Positions 1 to 8,746 of a stretch of 64,000 nt of DNA are shown here, one piece after another. The number at the start of each line of letters is the position of its first letter. Positions within the stretch are counted from its first letter, which is position 1. A model generated the notes under the pieces. It saw only the letters and a list, made by a program, of their open reading frames with translations, was not told where the DNA came from and ran no database searches. The DNA lies in contig CAYMAI010000001.1 of the NCBI GenBank assembly GCA_964388445.1, positions 124,001 through 188,000 of the forward strand, given 5' to 3'. This DNA is from CAYMAI01 sp964388445 (GTDB lineage: Bacteria > 4484-113 > JAGGVC01). The position numbers were made by a program, and so were the translations under genes.

Positions 1-843
1 CGTTGCGTGCGGCGAGTCCGATTTATGGGGAACGCCACCGTCCATTTCGGCAAGCACGTGTCTGATTTGCGTAAGGTTCAGCCCTGCGCTGGCGGATGAT
101 AAGGCGCTTATATCTTCGATTAGCTCTTTCGAATTCGCCGTTCCTTGCGCGGCATACCACTCGATATATTCGCGGCGCGCCATCTCCTCCGGAATAGGTA
201 TCTTTATTTCCGCCGTGTACTGACTTTCGACAATCCTTGAACTTACCGCCGCGATATCTTCGGCGATGAGCACCAGCGTTATATCGTCGTCCACCACTTC
301 CGGGCTTGACGCCAACCTTTCGAGCGCGATTTCGGCCGCTCTGTCCGCTTGGGACAGGTTCGTAATTTCCGCGCGCGGAAATATCATTTCGGCATAGTCG
401 AAAATAACCGCGATGCGCCTTGCGTCCGGGTCGGTATTCGCTTTAGCCGCTCGAATGAAACGAGACAAAAACCTTAAAACTCCATGCGGGTCGCCCGGCA
501 TATTGCCGAGGAAATTCGTGCCCGTAACCGCCGCAATCGCCCTAAGTATTCTGTCGAACTGCTCGCTTCCGGACTGGTCTGCCAGCGTAAGCCCGTGCGA
601 AAGGTCGTATTTGATAACGAATTTGCGAGTGCCGAAGAGCACTTTGGCAAGATAGTCTCCAAGCGGCATATAATCGGCGCCTGCCGAAGACGAGAAGCCG
701 CCGCGGTTCCGGCTTTTTACGCGAACGTAGTCGCGCACGTTGCCGTAAAGAATAAACGTCGATTGGGTGCGGCTAAAATAATGACCGGCGATTTCTTCCG
801 CCCAGCCGGGCAACACCGTATTCGTAGAAACAGAAAATGGCAT
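1..843 (-). CDS. AAA-type ATPase, N-terminal part (runs off left edge)
   Basis: An open frame of 281 codons begins at an ATG at 843 and is still open at base 1, so the C-terminus is missing. A GGAGG ribosome binding site lies about 5 bases before the ATG. The visible part has GNVRDYV near residue 34 and a Walker-B-like hydrophobic strand, RRIAVIFDYAEM, near residue 145, followed by a sensor-like strand (ITLVLIAED). No Walker A loop is visible. This resembles the N-terminal, nucleotide-binding-deficient domain of two-domain AAA proteins whose second domain is a normal ATPase; that second domain would lie outside the window. It follows the terminator of the lipoprotein gene upstream, so it is probably transcribed on its own. 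Family assignment is inference from fold-like patterns. Confidence 0.6.
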   Translation of the reverse strand, partial: MPFSVSTNTVLPGWAEEIAGHYFSRTQSTFILYGNVRDYVRVKSRNRGGFSSSAGADYMPLGDYLAKVLFGTRKFVIKYDLSHGLTLADQSGSEQFDRILRAIAAVTGTNFLGNMPGDPHGVLRFLSRFIRAAKANTDPDARRIAVIFDYAEMIFPRAEITNLSQADRAAEIALERLASSPEVVDDDITLVLIAEDIAAVSSRIVESQYTAEIKIPIPEEMARREYIEWYAAQGTANSKELIEDISALSSASAGLNLTQIRHVLAEMDGGVPHKSDSPHAT

Positions 844-870
844 TCCGTCCTCCGCCCGCTATTTTATCGC

Positions 871-904
871 AAAAAAAATCGGGCGCCCGTATGCCGGACG
901 CCCG
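871..904 (-). terminator. Rho-independent terminator of the PKD lipoprotein gene
   Basis: Read on the minus strand, a 10-bp stem (895-904 with 880-889, one G-U pair) with a 5-base loop is followed by a T and then eight A on the plus strand (a U8 tract in the RNA). It lies just after the stop codon at 918 and separates that gene from the ATPase gene. Confidence 0.9.
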
Positions 905-917
905 CTTTTCCTATTCG

Positions 918-3900
918 TCAAAGCAAAGACGCGAATCCGCTGACCGGAATCGAGGGATTGCTGTCGGGCAATCCTTGCTTGAGGCTCTCGATTCTGTACC
1001 AGTATGTTACGCCCGGAATAACGTCCGTATCCTCGAATTGAGTTTCGAGGCCGAGTATTGCCTTTTGCACGTAAGGTCCCACCGGCGTGTCCGCTCGAAT
1101 TATTTTATATCCGTCCGGCGTCGTGCCGATATCCGGATGACTCCAGCTAAGCGATATTTTGTCCGGAAACTCGCCCTGCGACGCCGAAACGTTAACGGGC
1201 GGCGCAAGAAGAATTTGAACGCCGACCACGATTCGCAATACCGCTTCGTCGGAAAGCCCGCCGTCGTCCGTTACGGTCAACGTGGCGAAAAAGACTCCGG
1301 GAATATCGAACAAGCGATTCGCGGACGGCAAAGCCGATTCGAAGTCCGTAGTGCCGTCGCCGTCGAAATCCCAAGCATAATTCACTATCACGCCGTCGCC
1401 GTCGAAGCTGCCGCTCGCGTCGAACGTTATTTCGAGCGGCGCGCGACCTTCGGTGGCGGACGCGATAAATTCGGCGGTCGGCGGCAAATTTCCGAGAGCG
1501 TCCGCGACCGTTATCCTTATTTTGTCCACGGATTTCGCGCCAAGATTGTCATGAACGGTTAGCGTCGCGTTGTAGGCTCCCGGCGCGTTGTACACGAAGT
1601 TTGCGATACCGCTTTCGTAACTTCTGAAATCCGGTTTGCCGTTTCCGTCGAAGTCCCAATCCCATGCCTTTATCGTGCCGTCGGGGTCGTAACTTGCCGA
1701 GCCGTCGAACGAGACGGAAAGCGGAAACATTCCGGAAGTAACATCGGCATTTGCCACTGCGACCGGCAGCTCCGTCGCCGAAATAAGTGCGTTCTTGAAA
1801 AACTTGTTGCCCTCATTGTCAACAACCAAAAGCGTCGCGGTGTAAAGCCCGGAATTCGTGTATGTATATTGCGCGGCGCCGTATGTGGACGTGTAGTCCT
1901 TGAACGGTCCGCCTTGGAAGAACCGCCAGAAATAACCCGTGATAAACCCGTCCGGATCTATACAGTCGGGCGCCTCGAAGTTCACGGTTAGCGGCGGCGG
2001 CCCGGCAACTGGGAACACCGCGATTTCCGCGGTCGGAATCGTGTCGAGCATCGAGCCATGAATCCAAACTTCCTCGTTCGAACGCGAGCTGATGCCGCTG
2101 TCGGCAATCGTGCGTGCGAAGAAATACAGCAGTTTCTCGCTTGCATCGGGCGTGTAATTGAACGAAGTCACGTTTTCCGGAAGTCCCGGATCTGGAGTGA
2201 TCCGAACCACGTTTCCGCCGCCGAGGTCGGTCGTCGCGAACAGCGCATATCCTAGAACGTTGTATTTCTCCGTATCGGGCACACTCGACCACTCCAAATC
2301 GATAGATGTATCCGTCGTCGTCGGCATTATCCTCAGGAATGGCGGCGGGACGTCAACAGGTGGCCACTGCACTTCGGCCGAGAACGGACTTTCGGCACCA
2401 TCGACAACGACCGTTGCCTTGATAAACGCCTTCATTCCTTCGGCAAGCGAAGCGATGCCGTCCCAATCGAATGTAGTCGCCGACAGACCCTCCGCGATTA
2501 GCATCGGGCGCGTTTCGCTGCGCCTTATGCAAGCGTAAAGGTTGTATGTCGCTTCGGGAACGGGCGACGGTTCCCAATTCATCGTTACTTCGCCGCCGCC
2601 GGACGGAGAAATCGAAAGCCCCGTCGGAGCCGGCGGAATAAGCGGTGCGACAACGACGGGCAGCGCCCTCTGATGAATGACGACTTCGCTGCCGTTCACG
2701 ATTCCGGTTACCGAAACCATCGGGAAATATCTGCCGTTCGAATCGAACGTATGCGTGGCGGAAATTTCGCGCTCGCCCGTGTCGATTGTTTCGCGCGTGC
2801 GGTCTCCCCAGTCGATGCGGTACGAGCTAACGCTGTCCGCTCCGATGACTCCGGCAAACAACTCGACTTCTTCGCCCGCCTGAATCCTGAACGGCGAATC
2901 GTATCGGACATGTACGTTGAATCGCATTTTCCGCGGTTCGTCAGGCGGATTATCTTCGCCCGGAAGTCTGGGATCGATTACGTAATGAAAATCGCCCATC
3001 GCCCAACCGTCGCCTTCGCTGTTGATCATCGACGGGCGCCGAAGCGACGATGGCCCCGACGTCGACGAGTCGGTAATAGCGAAATTGACCGGCGCCATTT
3101 CCGAAGTCTCGCCCATATCGGCGGAAACCGTCGGTTGTCCGGGATTCAGCTCGTTTTCGATATATTCGAACGTGCCGTCGCCGGACCAAACTTTGAAAAC
3201 GTCATACCCCGCCGGGCCGCTCGACATATAGTTTTGAGCGATCGGCGTAATGTCTGCGATTCCGATTTCGTCGTCGCGGTCGCTTGCAAGGTTGAGATAC
3301 CAATCTACTTCGTCGTTTATGCCGTCCCCGAAAAGATTCAAATAGTTCAGTGCAATCGGAGTAATGTCGGGAATTCCCACTTCGCCGTTTCCGTCCAAAT
3401 CCCCCTGAATAATCACCTGCCACTGCATTTGATTTTCGCCCGCCATACCCGGCAAAACGAACATATCGGCAATCATTATTCCGATGTCGTCGTCCCTGTC
3501 AGCGGAGGGTTCGCGATTACTCGATTTCCTGAACGGCGAGTCTTCGAACCTGACATAAATCGTACCCGCTTCGGCCGGTTGATTGCGGGTGAAAGACGCA
3601 AGACCGATGCCGACGTGACCGGGAACCGAATCGACTGCAAGCGAAATATATTCGCCGCCCTGTCTGAACGCCCCGCCGAATTCCACGCCCGCCGGCGAAA
3701 TGACGGCGGGATCGTAACCGACGTAAATGTACACGTCCGGAAGCGGCGAAGGTGAAGTTATTCTTACGCCGTCGCCTTCCTTCACAACGGACAGCGCCGC
3801 CGTCTCGCCCGCCAAAAGGCCGTAATGCTTGTCAAGCTGCGCGACCGAAATTCTCCTGCCGAAAACGGTTGCGGTTTTTGCGGTTCCTTGGTCCGCCCAC

Positions 3901-4121
3901 ATTTCCAAGTTTGCCGAAAGCTTTTCGGCGCTTTTCGGCAAGCCGTATTCGCCCGAATATTCGGCGCCTTGCGGATTTTGCCCCGCCGTACCGAACTGAC
4001 CGGTTCCGTTCGTGCCGCAAGAAATCAGGGCAAAAGCAAGCGCCAGAGCGGCGAAAATCGAAATCGTGTATGCAAAAGCGCTTTTCCGCAGAAATAAGGC
4101 AAGAAATATAAATAATTGCAT
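918..4121 (-). CDS. Secreted multidomain lipoprotein: cohesin-like, dockerin-like, PKD and fibronectin III repeats
   Basis: The protein has 1067 residues. The start at 4121 has a GGAGGAG site 7 bases upstream; an alternative TTG 39 bases earlier has none. Residues 1-35 are a lipoprotein signal with lipobox LISC, so the protein should be anchored by lipidated Cys. In order it has: a cohesin-like beta-sandwich (about 60-200); a two-part dockerin-like calcium motif with DGNGEVGIPDITPIALNYL and DDEIGIADITPIAQNYM (about 237-300); one PKD-like domain; two fibronectin III-like domains; three PKD domains with the typical WDFDGDG and FATLTV motifs; and a C-terminal fibronectin III-like domain. Such repeats are binding or spacer modules; no catalytic domain is seen. 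It is monocistronic, with a terminator after it. Related lipoproteins lie at 28948, 32076 and 62684. Confidence 0.9.
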   Translation of the reverse strand: MQLFIFLALFLRKSAFAYTISIFAALALAFALISCGTNGTGQFGTAGQNPQGAEYSGEYGLPKSAEKLSANLEMWADQGTAKTATVFGRRISVAQLDKHYGLLAGETAALSVVKEGDGVRITSPSPLPDVYIYVGYDPAVISPAGVEFGGAFRQGGEYISLAVDSVPGHVGIGLASFTRNQPAEAGTIYVRFEDSPFRKSSNREPSADRDDDIGIMIADMFVLPGMAGENQMQWQVIIQGDLDGNGEVGIPDITPIALNYLNLFGDGINDEVDWYLNLASDRDDEIGIADITPIAQNYMSSGPAGYDVFKVWSGDGTFEYIENELNPGQPTVSADMGETSEMAPVNFAITDSSTSGPSSLRRPSMINSEGDGWAMGDFHYVIDPRLPGEDNPPDEPRKMRFNVHVRYDSPFRIQAGEEVELFAGVIGADSVSSYRIDWGDRTRETIDTGEREISATHTFDSNGRYFPMVSVTGIVNGSEVVIHQRALPVVVAPLIPPAPTGLSISPSGGGEVTMNWEPSPVPEATYNLYACIRRSETRPMLIAEGLSATTFDWDGIASLAEGMKAFIKATVVVDGAESPFSAEVQWPPVDVPPPFLRIMPTTTDTSIDLEWSSVPDTEKYNVLGYALFATTDLGGGNVVRITPDPGLPENVTSFNYTPDASEKLLYFFARTIADSGISSRSNEEVWIHGSMLDTIPTAEIAVFPVAGPPPLTVNFEAPDCIDPDGFITGYFWRFFQGGPFKDYTSTYGAAQYTYTNSGLYTATLLVVDNEGNKFFKNALISATELPVAVANADVTSGMFPLSVSFDGSASYDPDGTIKAWDWDFDGNGKPDFRSYESGIANFVYNAPGAYNATLTVHDNLGAKSVDKIRITVADALGNLPPTAEFIASATEGRAPLEITFDASGSFDGDGVIVNYAWDFDGDGTTDFESALPSANRLFDIPGVFFATLTVTDDGGLSDEAVLRIVVGVQILLAPPVNVSASQGEFPDKISLSWSHPDIGTTPDGYKIIRADTPVGPYVQKAILGLETQFEDTDVIPGVTYWYRIESLKQGLPDSNPSIPVSGFASLL

Positions 4122-4260
4122 TACTACTCCTCCGCAGGCACTGAAAACCGGCTGGGACACATTAATATACCCTCAAATGGTATGAATTGCTCGATTATTT
4201 TCTTCCTCAATCTACTGACAGGCTCCTCCTGCGAAGAATTCCGGCATGGAAAGACCGTTC

Positions 4261-4289
4261 TTGCGGCAGTTCCGATACTGGTTTATAAT
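4261..4289 (+). promoter_or_regulatory. Promoter of dnaX, leaderless type
   Basis: A perfect TATAAT lies at 4284-4289 with a weak -35 (TTGCGG, 4261-4266) at 17-base spacing. The GTG of dnaX follows after only 6 bases, so transcription should begin at or next to the start codon. Confidence 0.7.
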
Positions 4290-4295
4290 CGCGGC

Positions 4296-6275
4296 GTGGG
4301 CTATAAAACGCTTTACAGGAAGTATCGCAGCCAAACCTTCTCCGAAGTAATAGGCCAGGAACACGTCATTCGCGTGCTTCGCGGAGCGCTCGTTCGCGGC
4401 AGAATCGCCCACGCATATCTTTTCAGCGGGCCTCGCGGCACGGGGAAAACCAGCATCGCCAGGATTTTCGCCAAGGCCCTGAATTGCTCCGAATCGAAAG
4501 CCGGCGAACCCTGCGGGAAATGCCATGTTTGCACGTCCATAGCCGAGGGCAGGTCGCCCGACGTAATCGAAATGGACGCGGCAAGCAACAGAGGCGTCGA
4601 ACACATCGAAGAATTGCGGCGCGGCGTTCAATTCGTTCCGCAGGAGCTCAAATACAAGGTTTATATCATCGACGAAGTCCATATGATTTCGACTCACGGT
4701 TTCAACGCGCTGCTTAAGACTTTGGAAGAACCTCCCGCGCACGCCATTTTCGTTCTCGCTACGACCGAGCCGCACAAATTGCCGATTACAATTCTCTCCC
4801 GCTGCCTTCGGTTCGAGTTCCACCGGATTCCGTTCAGGAAGCTCGCCGGCCACTTATCCAGCCTTGCGGAGATGGAAAACCACAAAATTCGCGACGACGC
4901 CGCGATTTTGCTCGCGGAGCTTTCGGAAGGAAGCGCTAGAGATGCAATTAGTTTGCTCGACCAACTCATAATCGCGGGCGAAGACGAGATTACGCCTTCG
5001 CTCGTGAGGGAGCTTTTCGGCCTTACGCATCCCGCAGCCATTACAGACCTCGTGCGCAGTCTGCTTTCCGGAAATTTGGAAAAACTCCTTCAAAGTTTTC
5101 ACGACTTCATTACCGAAGGTCGCGACCCGGAGCATTTCCTAAAGCTGCTTTACGGCAAGCTTCGCGACGGCTATCTTCGAACGGGCGAAGATGACGAACT
5201 GCTTCTGATGCTTGAAGAAACACCTCGAAGCAAACTTCTTCGCGCCATCGAAAGCGTGTGGGAGTCGCTTGTTTTGCTGTCTCGCTCCAATCATCCGGTC
5301 AATCTCATCGAACTGACGCTGTTCAAACTCGCCGGAGTTTTCGCTACCGGCTCGCATCGCTTGGACGTGGAGGACGATTCGGATTTTGATGCCGAAATCG
5401 CCCCCGCTTCAGAGCCGCCCGAAATCGCGAAAAAATCTTCCGATTCTATCGCCGAACCAGCGGCGACCGGCGGTGCATCCGAAACCGCGCCTGAAACCGA
5501 AGACGCACCGGCGGAGCAAAGCTCCGATTCGAAAGGCGATGCGTTCAATCCGAAAAGCTTTATAAATCGCTTCAAACAAACTCGAACCAACCCCTTCGCC
5601 GAAGGCGGCGAAGAACCTCAAACTCCGCCCGCCGCGGAAAAACCGGAAAAAAAAACGGTTGATAACGCAGGAGTAATTGACGAGCCATCCGCCGGTTTCG
5701 AATCCTCTCAGCAAGAATATTCCGAATCGGAGGCCGCGTCCCCTGAATGGGGCGGCATAGAGAATGTCCCGCAGGATTTTCCGCCCACGTTTTACGATGC
5801 GGAGATTTCAACCGCGGATGTCGAGCCGCGAACTTCTTCCGGTTCCAAAAAAGCGGCGGCGAAAAGGCCGGTGCTGAAGCGGAAATTGCCCGGCGGTATC
5901 GAGGAGTTTCCCGAAGCCAAGTGGAGCGATGTTCTAAAAAGGCTCGAGGATAACTACCTCACGACCTATTGCCTTGTCCGCGAGGAATCGGGCGTTATTC
6001 CGGTAATTCTCAAGCCCGGAATTTTATACTTGGCGTTTCCGGCGGACTCTCTTTACCTTCGAAGTTTCGCAAAAGAGGGCAGACACATTCGCGCTATCGA
6101 AGCTTCGGTCGAAGAGACGATGGAATCGAAGTGGCAGATTGTCTTCGACCCCAGCGAGGCGCCGGATCCCGGCGTATCTGACGAAGATTATGCGGAGCTT
6201 CGCGCCGCCCAATTGGAAATGTTGTTCGGGGCGAACGACAAAGACTCCGGTGCGAACAATGCCGGCGGCGAATAG
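4296..6275 (+). CDS. dnaX: DNA polymerase III subunit gamma/tau
   Basis: This is the clamp-loader ATPase that loads the beta clamp and, in the tau form, links polymerase to helicase. The 659-residue protein starts with GYKTLYRKYRSQTF, the usual N-terminus of the family, so the GTG at 4296 is chosen over in-frame starts up to 180 bases upstream. Visible are Walker A GPRGTGKTS (residues 45-53), a four-cysteine zinc module (about 64-79), the DEVHM Walker B box (about 127) and LTHPA at the start of the collar region. From about residue 370 to 560 comes a low-complexity acidic/proline linker, then a compact tau-like C-terminal domain. An A9 run at codons 451-454 may yield a shorter gamma form. No ribosome binding site is present; see the promoter entry. 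Confidence 0.97.
   Translation: MGYKTLYRKYRSQTFSEVIGQEHVIRVLRGALVRGRIAHAYLFSGPRGTGKTSIARIFAKALNCSESKAGEPCGKCHVCTSIAEGRSPDVIEMDAASNRGVEHIEELRRGVQFVPQELKYKVYIIDEVHMISTHGFNALLKTLEEPPAHAIFVLATTEPHKLPITILSRCLRFEFHRIPFRKLAGHLSSLAEMENHKIRDDAAILLAELSEGSARDAISLLDQLIIAGEDEITPSLVRELFGLTHPAAITDLVRSLLSGNLEKLLQSFHDFITEGRDPEHFLKLLYGKLRDGYLRTGEDDELLLMLEETPRSKLLRAIESVWESLVLLSRSNHPVNLIELTLFKLAGVFATGSHRLDVEDDSDFDAEIAPASEPPEIAKKSSDSIAEPAATGGASETAPETEDAPAEQSSDSKGDAFNPKSFINRFKQTRTNPFAEGGEEPQTPPAAEKPEKKTVDNAGVIDEPSAGFESSQQEYSESEAASPEWGGIENVPQDFPPTFYDAEISTADVEPRTSSGSKKAAAKRPVLKRKLPGGIEEFPEAKWSDVLKRLEDNYLTTYCLVREESGVIPVILKPGILYLAFPADSLYLRSFAKEGRHIRAIEASVEETMESKWQIVFDPSEAPDPGVSDEDYAELRAAQLEMLFGANDKDSGANNAGGE
5641..5660 (+). 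promoter_or_regulatory. A9 slippage site in dnaX within a small inverted repeat
   Basis: Nine A (5647-5655) are read in frame as GAA AAA AAA ACG. Gaining one A, or a -1 slip, gives AAC GGT TGA, a stop two codons later and a product of about 455 residues. Losing one A gives a stop after six more codons. The run is flanked by AACCG (5641-5645) and CGGTT (5656-5660), which could pair around it. In Thermus thermophilus an A9 run in dnaX produces gamma by transcriptional slippage (established); the same here is inference. Confidence 0.65.
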
Positions 6276-6277
6276 TC

Positions 6278-6283
6278 TATAAT
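6278..6283 (+). promoter_or_regulatory. -10 box of the thioredoxin-like gene, leaderless type
   Basis: A perfect TATAAT begins 3 bases after the dnaX stop codon. The gap to the GTG at 6290 is 6 bases, identical to dnaX. No good -35 is visible, and there is no ribosome binding site. Confidence 0.6.
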
Positions 6284-6289
6284 TTGTCC

Positions 6290-6934
6290 GTGATACGTTT
6301 CATTTCAATTTCATACGCGGCGAAAGGGATAGCGGCATTTTGTTTATGCTCGTTAATCGCTATGTTTTCGCTTGCGGGAATTTCGTTTGCCGAAAGCGAA
6401 CCTGCGCAATCCGCTCAAACCGAAATCGAACAAAAAGAATTCTCGCCCGATTTCGAGGAGTACGACTTCAACCTTAAATCGCTCGACGGAAAAACCCGAA
6501 TCCAACTATCGGACGTAGTGAAGAACAACTATGTTGTCGTGTTTTTCTGGAGCGCACATTGCCCGGTTTGCGACTTTGCGCTGCCGTACATATCAATCTA
6601 TCACTCGATACTTCTCGAAAGAAAAGTCAAAGACGTACAGCTTATTACAATCGCGCTGGACGCTCGGGCCGAAGACCCGCTGAAGCGCGCGATAAAGGAC
6701 GAACTCGGTTTCGAAATTCTCCACGATCCGATGGCAAGGGACACGAAAGAAGCTTACGAACTCGGCAAGCGAGGTATTCCCGCCTGCTACGTTTTCAACA
6801 AGCAAGGCTACATAATCGCCGCCATTTTCGGCTTCGACAAAAAGTTCACGAATACCGTTCAAGAAGCCATTAACATGGACCGCCAGTCGCAAAGCGGACA
6901 CGGCTCGGTACCCACGGTGAGGGGAGAAACGTAA
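6290..6934 (+). CDS. Secreted thioredoxin-like / TlpA-type redox protein
   Basis: The 214-residue protein has an N-terminal hydrophobic signal (about residues 10-35, ending near SFAES), so it should act outside the cytoplasm, possibly membrane-attached. The thioredoxin fold shows FFWSAHCPVCDFALP with a CxxC pair at about 91 and 94, and the cis-proline stretch RGIPACYVF. Members of this family reduce or protect thiols, for example during cytochrome maturation or oxidative stress; the substrate cannot be told here. The GTG start at 6290 is preferred to an in-frame TTG at 6284 because of the TATAAT spacing. Its stop is three bases from the stop of the convergent proline dehydrogenase gene, with no terminator between them. 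Confidence 0.85.
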   Translation: MIRFISISYAAKGIAAFCLCSLIAMFSLAGISFAESEPAQSAQTEIEQKEFSPDFEEYDFNLKSLDGKTRIQLSDVVKNNYVVVFFWSAHCPVCDFALPYISIYHSILLERKVKDVQLITIALDARAEDPLKRAIKDELGFEILHDPMARDTKEAYELGKRGIPACYVFNKQGYIIAAIFGFDKKFTNTVQEAINMDRQSQSGHGSVPTVRGET

Positions 6935-6937
6935 CTT

Positions 6938-7939
6938 TTACTTTCCGTACGCACGCTTGTATATTCCCGACAGCAAGCTCTTTATCACCGTAGCCGTCAA
7001 ATTGTTCGCCTCCGTCGCGCGCCTGAAGCTGTACGGCAAGCTGTCTTCTCCGTATGGAGTGTAAATCGCCAAGTTTATCCCCCGCGAAATCAGCTCCTTT
7101 TGAAATTCCGGTCTTACGCCGCGCAACATCTGCACCTGGAAAAACGCATGCGGCCGTTCGTCGTTTTCCCTAATTCCCTGATTTACATAAACGTCGTCGT
7201 GCGATGCCACCGCCACCCACACGTCCTCTGGCGATTCGAAAATCAATTCGTGAATCAGCGCTCCGAAATTTTCGTTGATGTCCGGCTTTTTCGTGAATGC
7301 CACGGCTTCCGGCTCTTTATAAATGCCCTTGCAGATTCTGATTTTCGCCGGATGAACGTAATCGCCCCGGTCGAGCGCAACCAGCGCCTTCAAGTCCGCC
7401 ATCGTGCGCTTCAGATTCGCCTGTACGACGATTCCCGCGTTGCCGTACTCCTTCAGCCATTCGCGATATATTTCAAGCGTAAAGTCCGTATATCCGGTGT
7501 GCTCCATATCGATCCAAACGAAAATTCCGAGTCTTTCGGCTTCCGCAACGATGCGCGTCATATTTTCACGCGCGGTTTCAGCTCCGCGATTTGCAAGGTC
7601 GAAACCCATTTGACTCGGTTTGATGCTTACCGTCGCTTTTACGCCCGCCTTTGCGATTTCGCCAGTTGCGCGCAAATATTCGGAAACCGTTTTTTCGACT
7701 TTCCATTCTTGAGTGTAATGCTCGCCAAGATAGTTTATGATGGACTCGCCGCGCGAATGCCTTGCGGTCAGCTTCTCGGTTTCGCGAATCGCGTCCGCGA
7801 TATGCTCGCCCGCAACCCAAATTTTGAACGCCGGCAGAAACACCTTGTTCAGCACCGGAATGACGCGCTGATAAATGCGCGCCGACGCTCCCGGTCCGCT
7901 GGATTGTTTGGCGCCGCTGCCCGTCTCCGCAGTGCTCAT
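6938..7939 (-). CDS. putA: Proline dehydrogenase
   Basis: This FAD-dependent TIM-barrel enzyme oxidises proline to pyrroline-5-carboxylate and passes electrons to the quinone pool. The protein has 333 residues, the size of a monofunctional enzyme (PutB/PRODH type) with no fused dehydrogenase. Family motifs are SIKPSQMG (105-112), WIDMEHT (142-148), KGIYKEPEAVAF, VASHD, QMLRGVRPE and the C-terminal YTPYGEDSLPYSFRRATE that binds proline. The ATG at 7939 has a GAGGG site about 10 bases upstream and a TATAAT at 7967-7962; upstream in-frame codons encode a low-quality extension and would overlap tadA. The partner P5C dehydrogenase is at 13596 and is not in the same operon. Confidence 0.93.
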   Translation of the reverse strand: MSTAETGSGAKQSSGPGASARIYQRVIPVLNKVFLPAFKIWVAGEHIADAIRETEKLTARHSRGESIINYLGEHYTQEWKVEKTVSEYLRATGEIAKAGVKATVSIKPSQMGFDLANRGAETARENMTRIVAEAERLGIFVWIDMEHTGYTDFTLEIYREWLKEYGNAGIVVQANLKRTMADLKALVALDRGDYVHPAKIRICKGIYKEPEAVAFTKKPDINENFGALIHELIFESPEDVWVAVASHDDVYVNQGIRENDERPHAFFQVQMLRGVRPEFQKELISRGINLAIYTPYGEDSLPYSFRRATEANNLTATVIKSLLSGIYKRAYGK

Positions 7940-7961
7940 GAACGTTTCACCCTCGCCGCGG

Positions 7962-7967
7962 ATTATA
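7962..7967 (-). promoter_or_regulatory. -10 box of the proline dehydrogenase gene
   Basis: TATAAT on the minus strand, giving a leader of about 16 bases that contains a GAGGG ribosome binding site. It sits in the 124-bp divergent region shared with tadA. Confidence 0.55.
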
Positions 7968-8063
7968 TCACCGGCGCAATATATTCCATCCTCTCTTTTC
8001 CTTGATAGGAAGCGAACAACTCGGGTTCCATGCGCGATTTCGAATGATACACTTGACTTTGAC

Positions 8064-8528
8064 ATGAACGATTGGAATTCTGAGATGCAACTCGCCCTCG
8101 GCGAAGCGCGCGCGGCCGGCGAGCGCGGAGAAGTGCCGGTCGGTTGCGCAATCGTCGGCCCGGACGGGCGTCCGTTGTCGAGCGCAGGAAACCGCACGCG
8201 CGAGCTTTGCGACGCCAGCGCGCACGCCGAAATACTCGCGTTAAGAAAAGCGGAAAAGATTGCGGGCGATTTCAGGCTCGATCATCTTGATGGCGCGACA
8301 TGCGTGGTTACGATAGAACCATGTCTTATGTGTCTCGGCGCGCTGCTTATCGCGAGAATTAAAACAATAGTGTTCGGGATTCGCGACGAAAAATTCGGAG
8401 GACTATATGGAAAGTTTTCGCTCGCGAATCATCCGGCGTTTCGCGATTATGTTGTCGTCGAAGGGGTAAATGCGGACGAATGCGGTAAGCTATTAAAAAA
8501 TTTTTTCGAAAAACTTCGCGCGAAATAA
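8064..8528 (+). CDS. tadA: tRNA adenosine(34) deaminase TadA
   Basis: The 154-residue zinc deaminase converts A34 to inosine in tRNA-Arg(ACG). The catalytic motif HAEI (54-57) and the zinc-binding PCLMC (86-90) are intact, followed by the family's GGLYGKF-like segment. The ATG at 8064 begins MNDWN, matching the expected N-terminal helix with EALALGEAR-type sequence. There is no ribosome binding site; a weak -10 (TACACT, 8048-8053) lies 10 bases upstream, so translation may be leaderless or nearly so. It is divergent from the proline dehydrogenase gene. Confidence 0.93.
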   Translation: MNDWNSEMQLALGEARAAGERGEVPVGCAIVGPDGRPLSSAGNRTRELCDASAHAEILALRKAEKIAGDFRLDHLDGATCVVTIEPCLMCLGALLIARIKTIVFGIRDEKFGGLYGKFSLANHPAFRDYVVVEGVNADECGKLLKNFFEKLRAK

Positions 8529-8678
8529 TTGGATGATTTATCGCAATCGATTTTCGAGGCACTGTTTTTTTCCAGTATTCATGCGGGTTTATAAGCGCGC
8601 GCTGAAATCGCGCGAAAATCGCGACGCGCGCGCGCATTAAGAATTTCCAGTAGCGATGCCGATTTCGCGTTTTTTTTC
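8529..8678. other. Intergenic region with CG-alternating palindromic stretch
   Basis: Between tadA and the H1-like gene lies a stretch (8591-8640) of repeated GCGCGC blocks separated by GAAATC/AAAATC spacers. The outer GCGCGCGC blocks can pair with each other. Alternating CG runs like this can adopt Z-form DNA. No gene was found in it. Confidence 0.4.
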
Positions 8679-8707
8679 TTGACAAATTTCGCGCGCATCG
8701 TTAATCT
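8679..8707 (+). promoter_or_regulatory. Promoter of the H1-like gene
   Basis: A consensus TTGACA (8679-8684) stands 17 bases before TAATCT (8702-8707). A roughly 33-base leader then carries the ribosome binding site TGAGGAG. A two-codon frame, ATG GTT TAA (8738-8746), ends immediately before the real ATG. Confidence 0.65.
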
Positions 8708-8746
8708 GTTATTACCTTTTTACTGTTTTTTGAGGAGATGGTTTAA

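Noticed and set aside
2673..3755. A 360-codon plus-strand frame inside the PKD lipoprotein gene
   Set aside because: Antisense shadow with no domain; the minus-strand frame has clear PKD and dockerin-like repeats.
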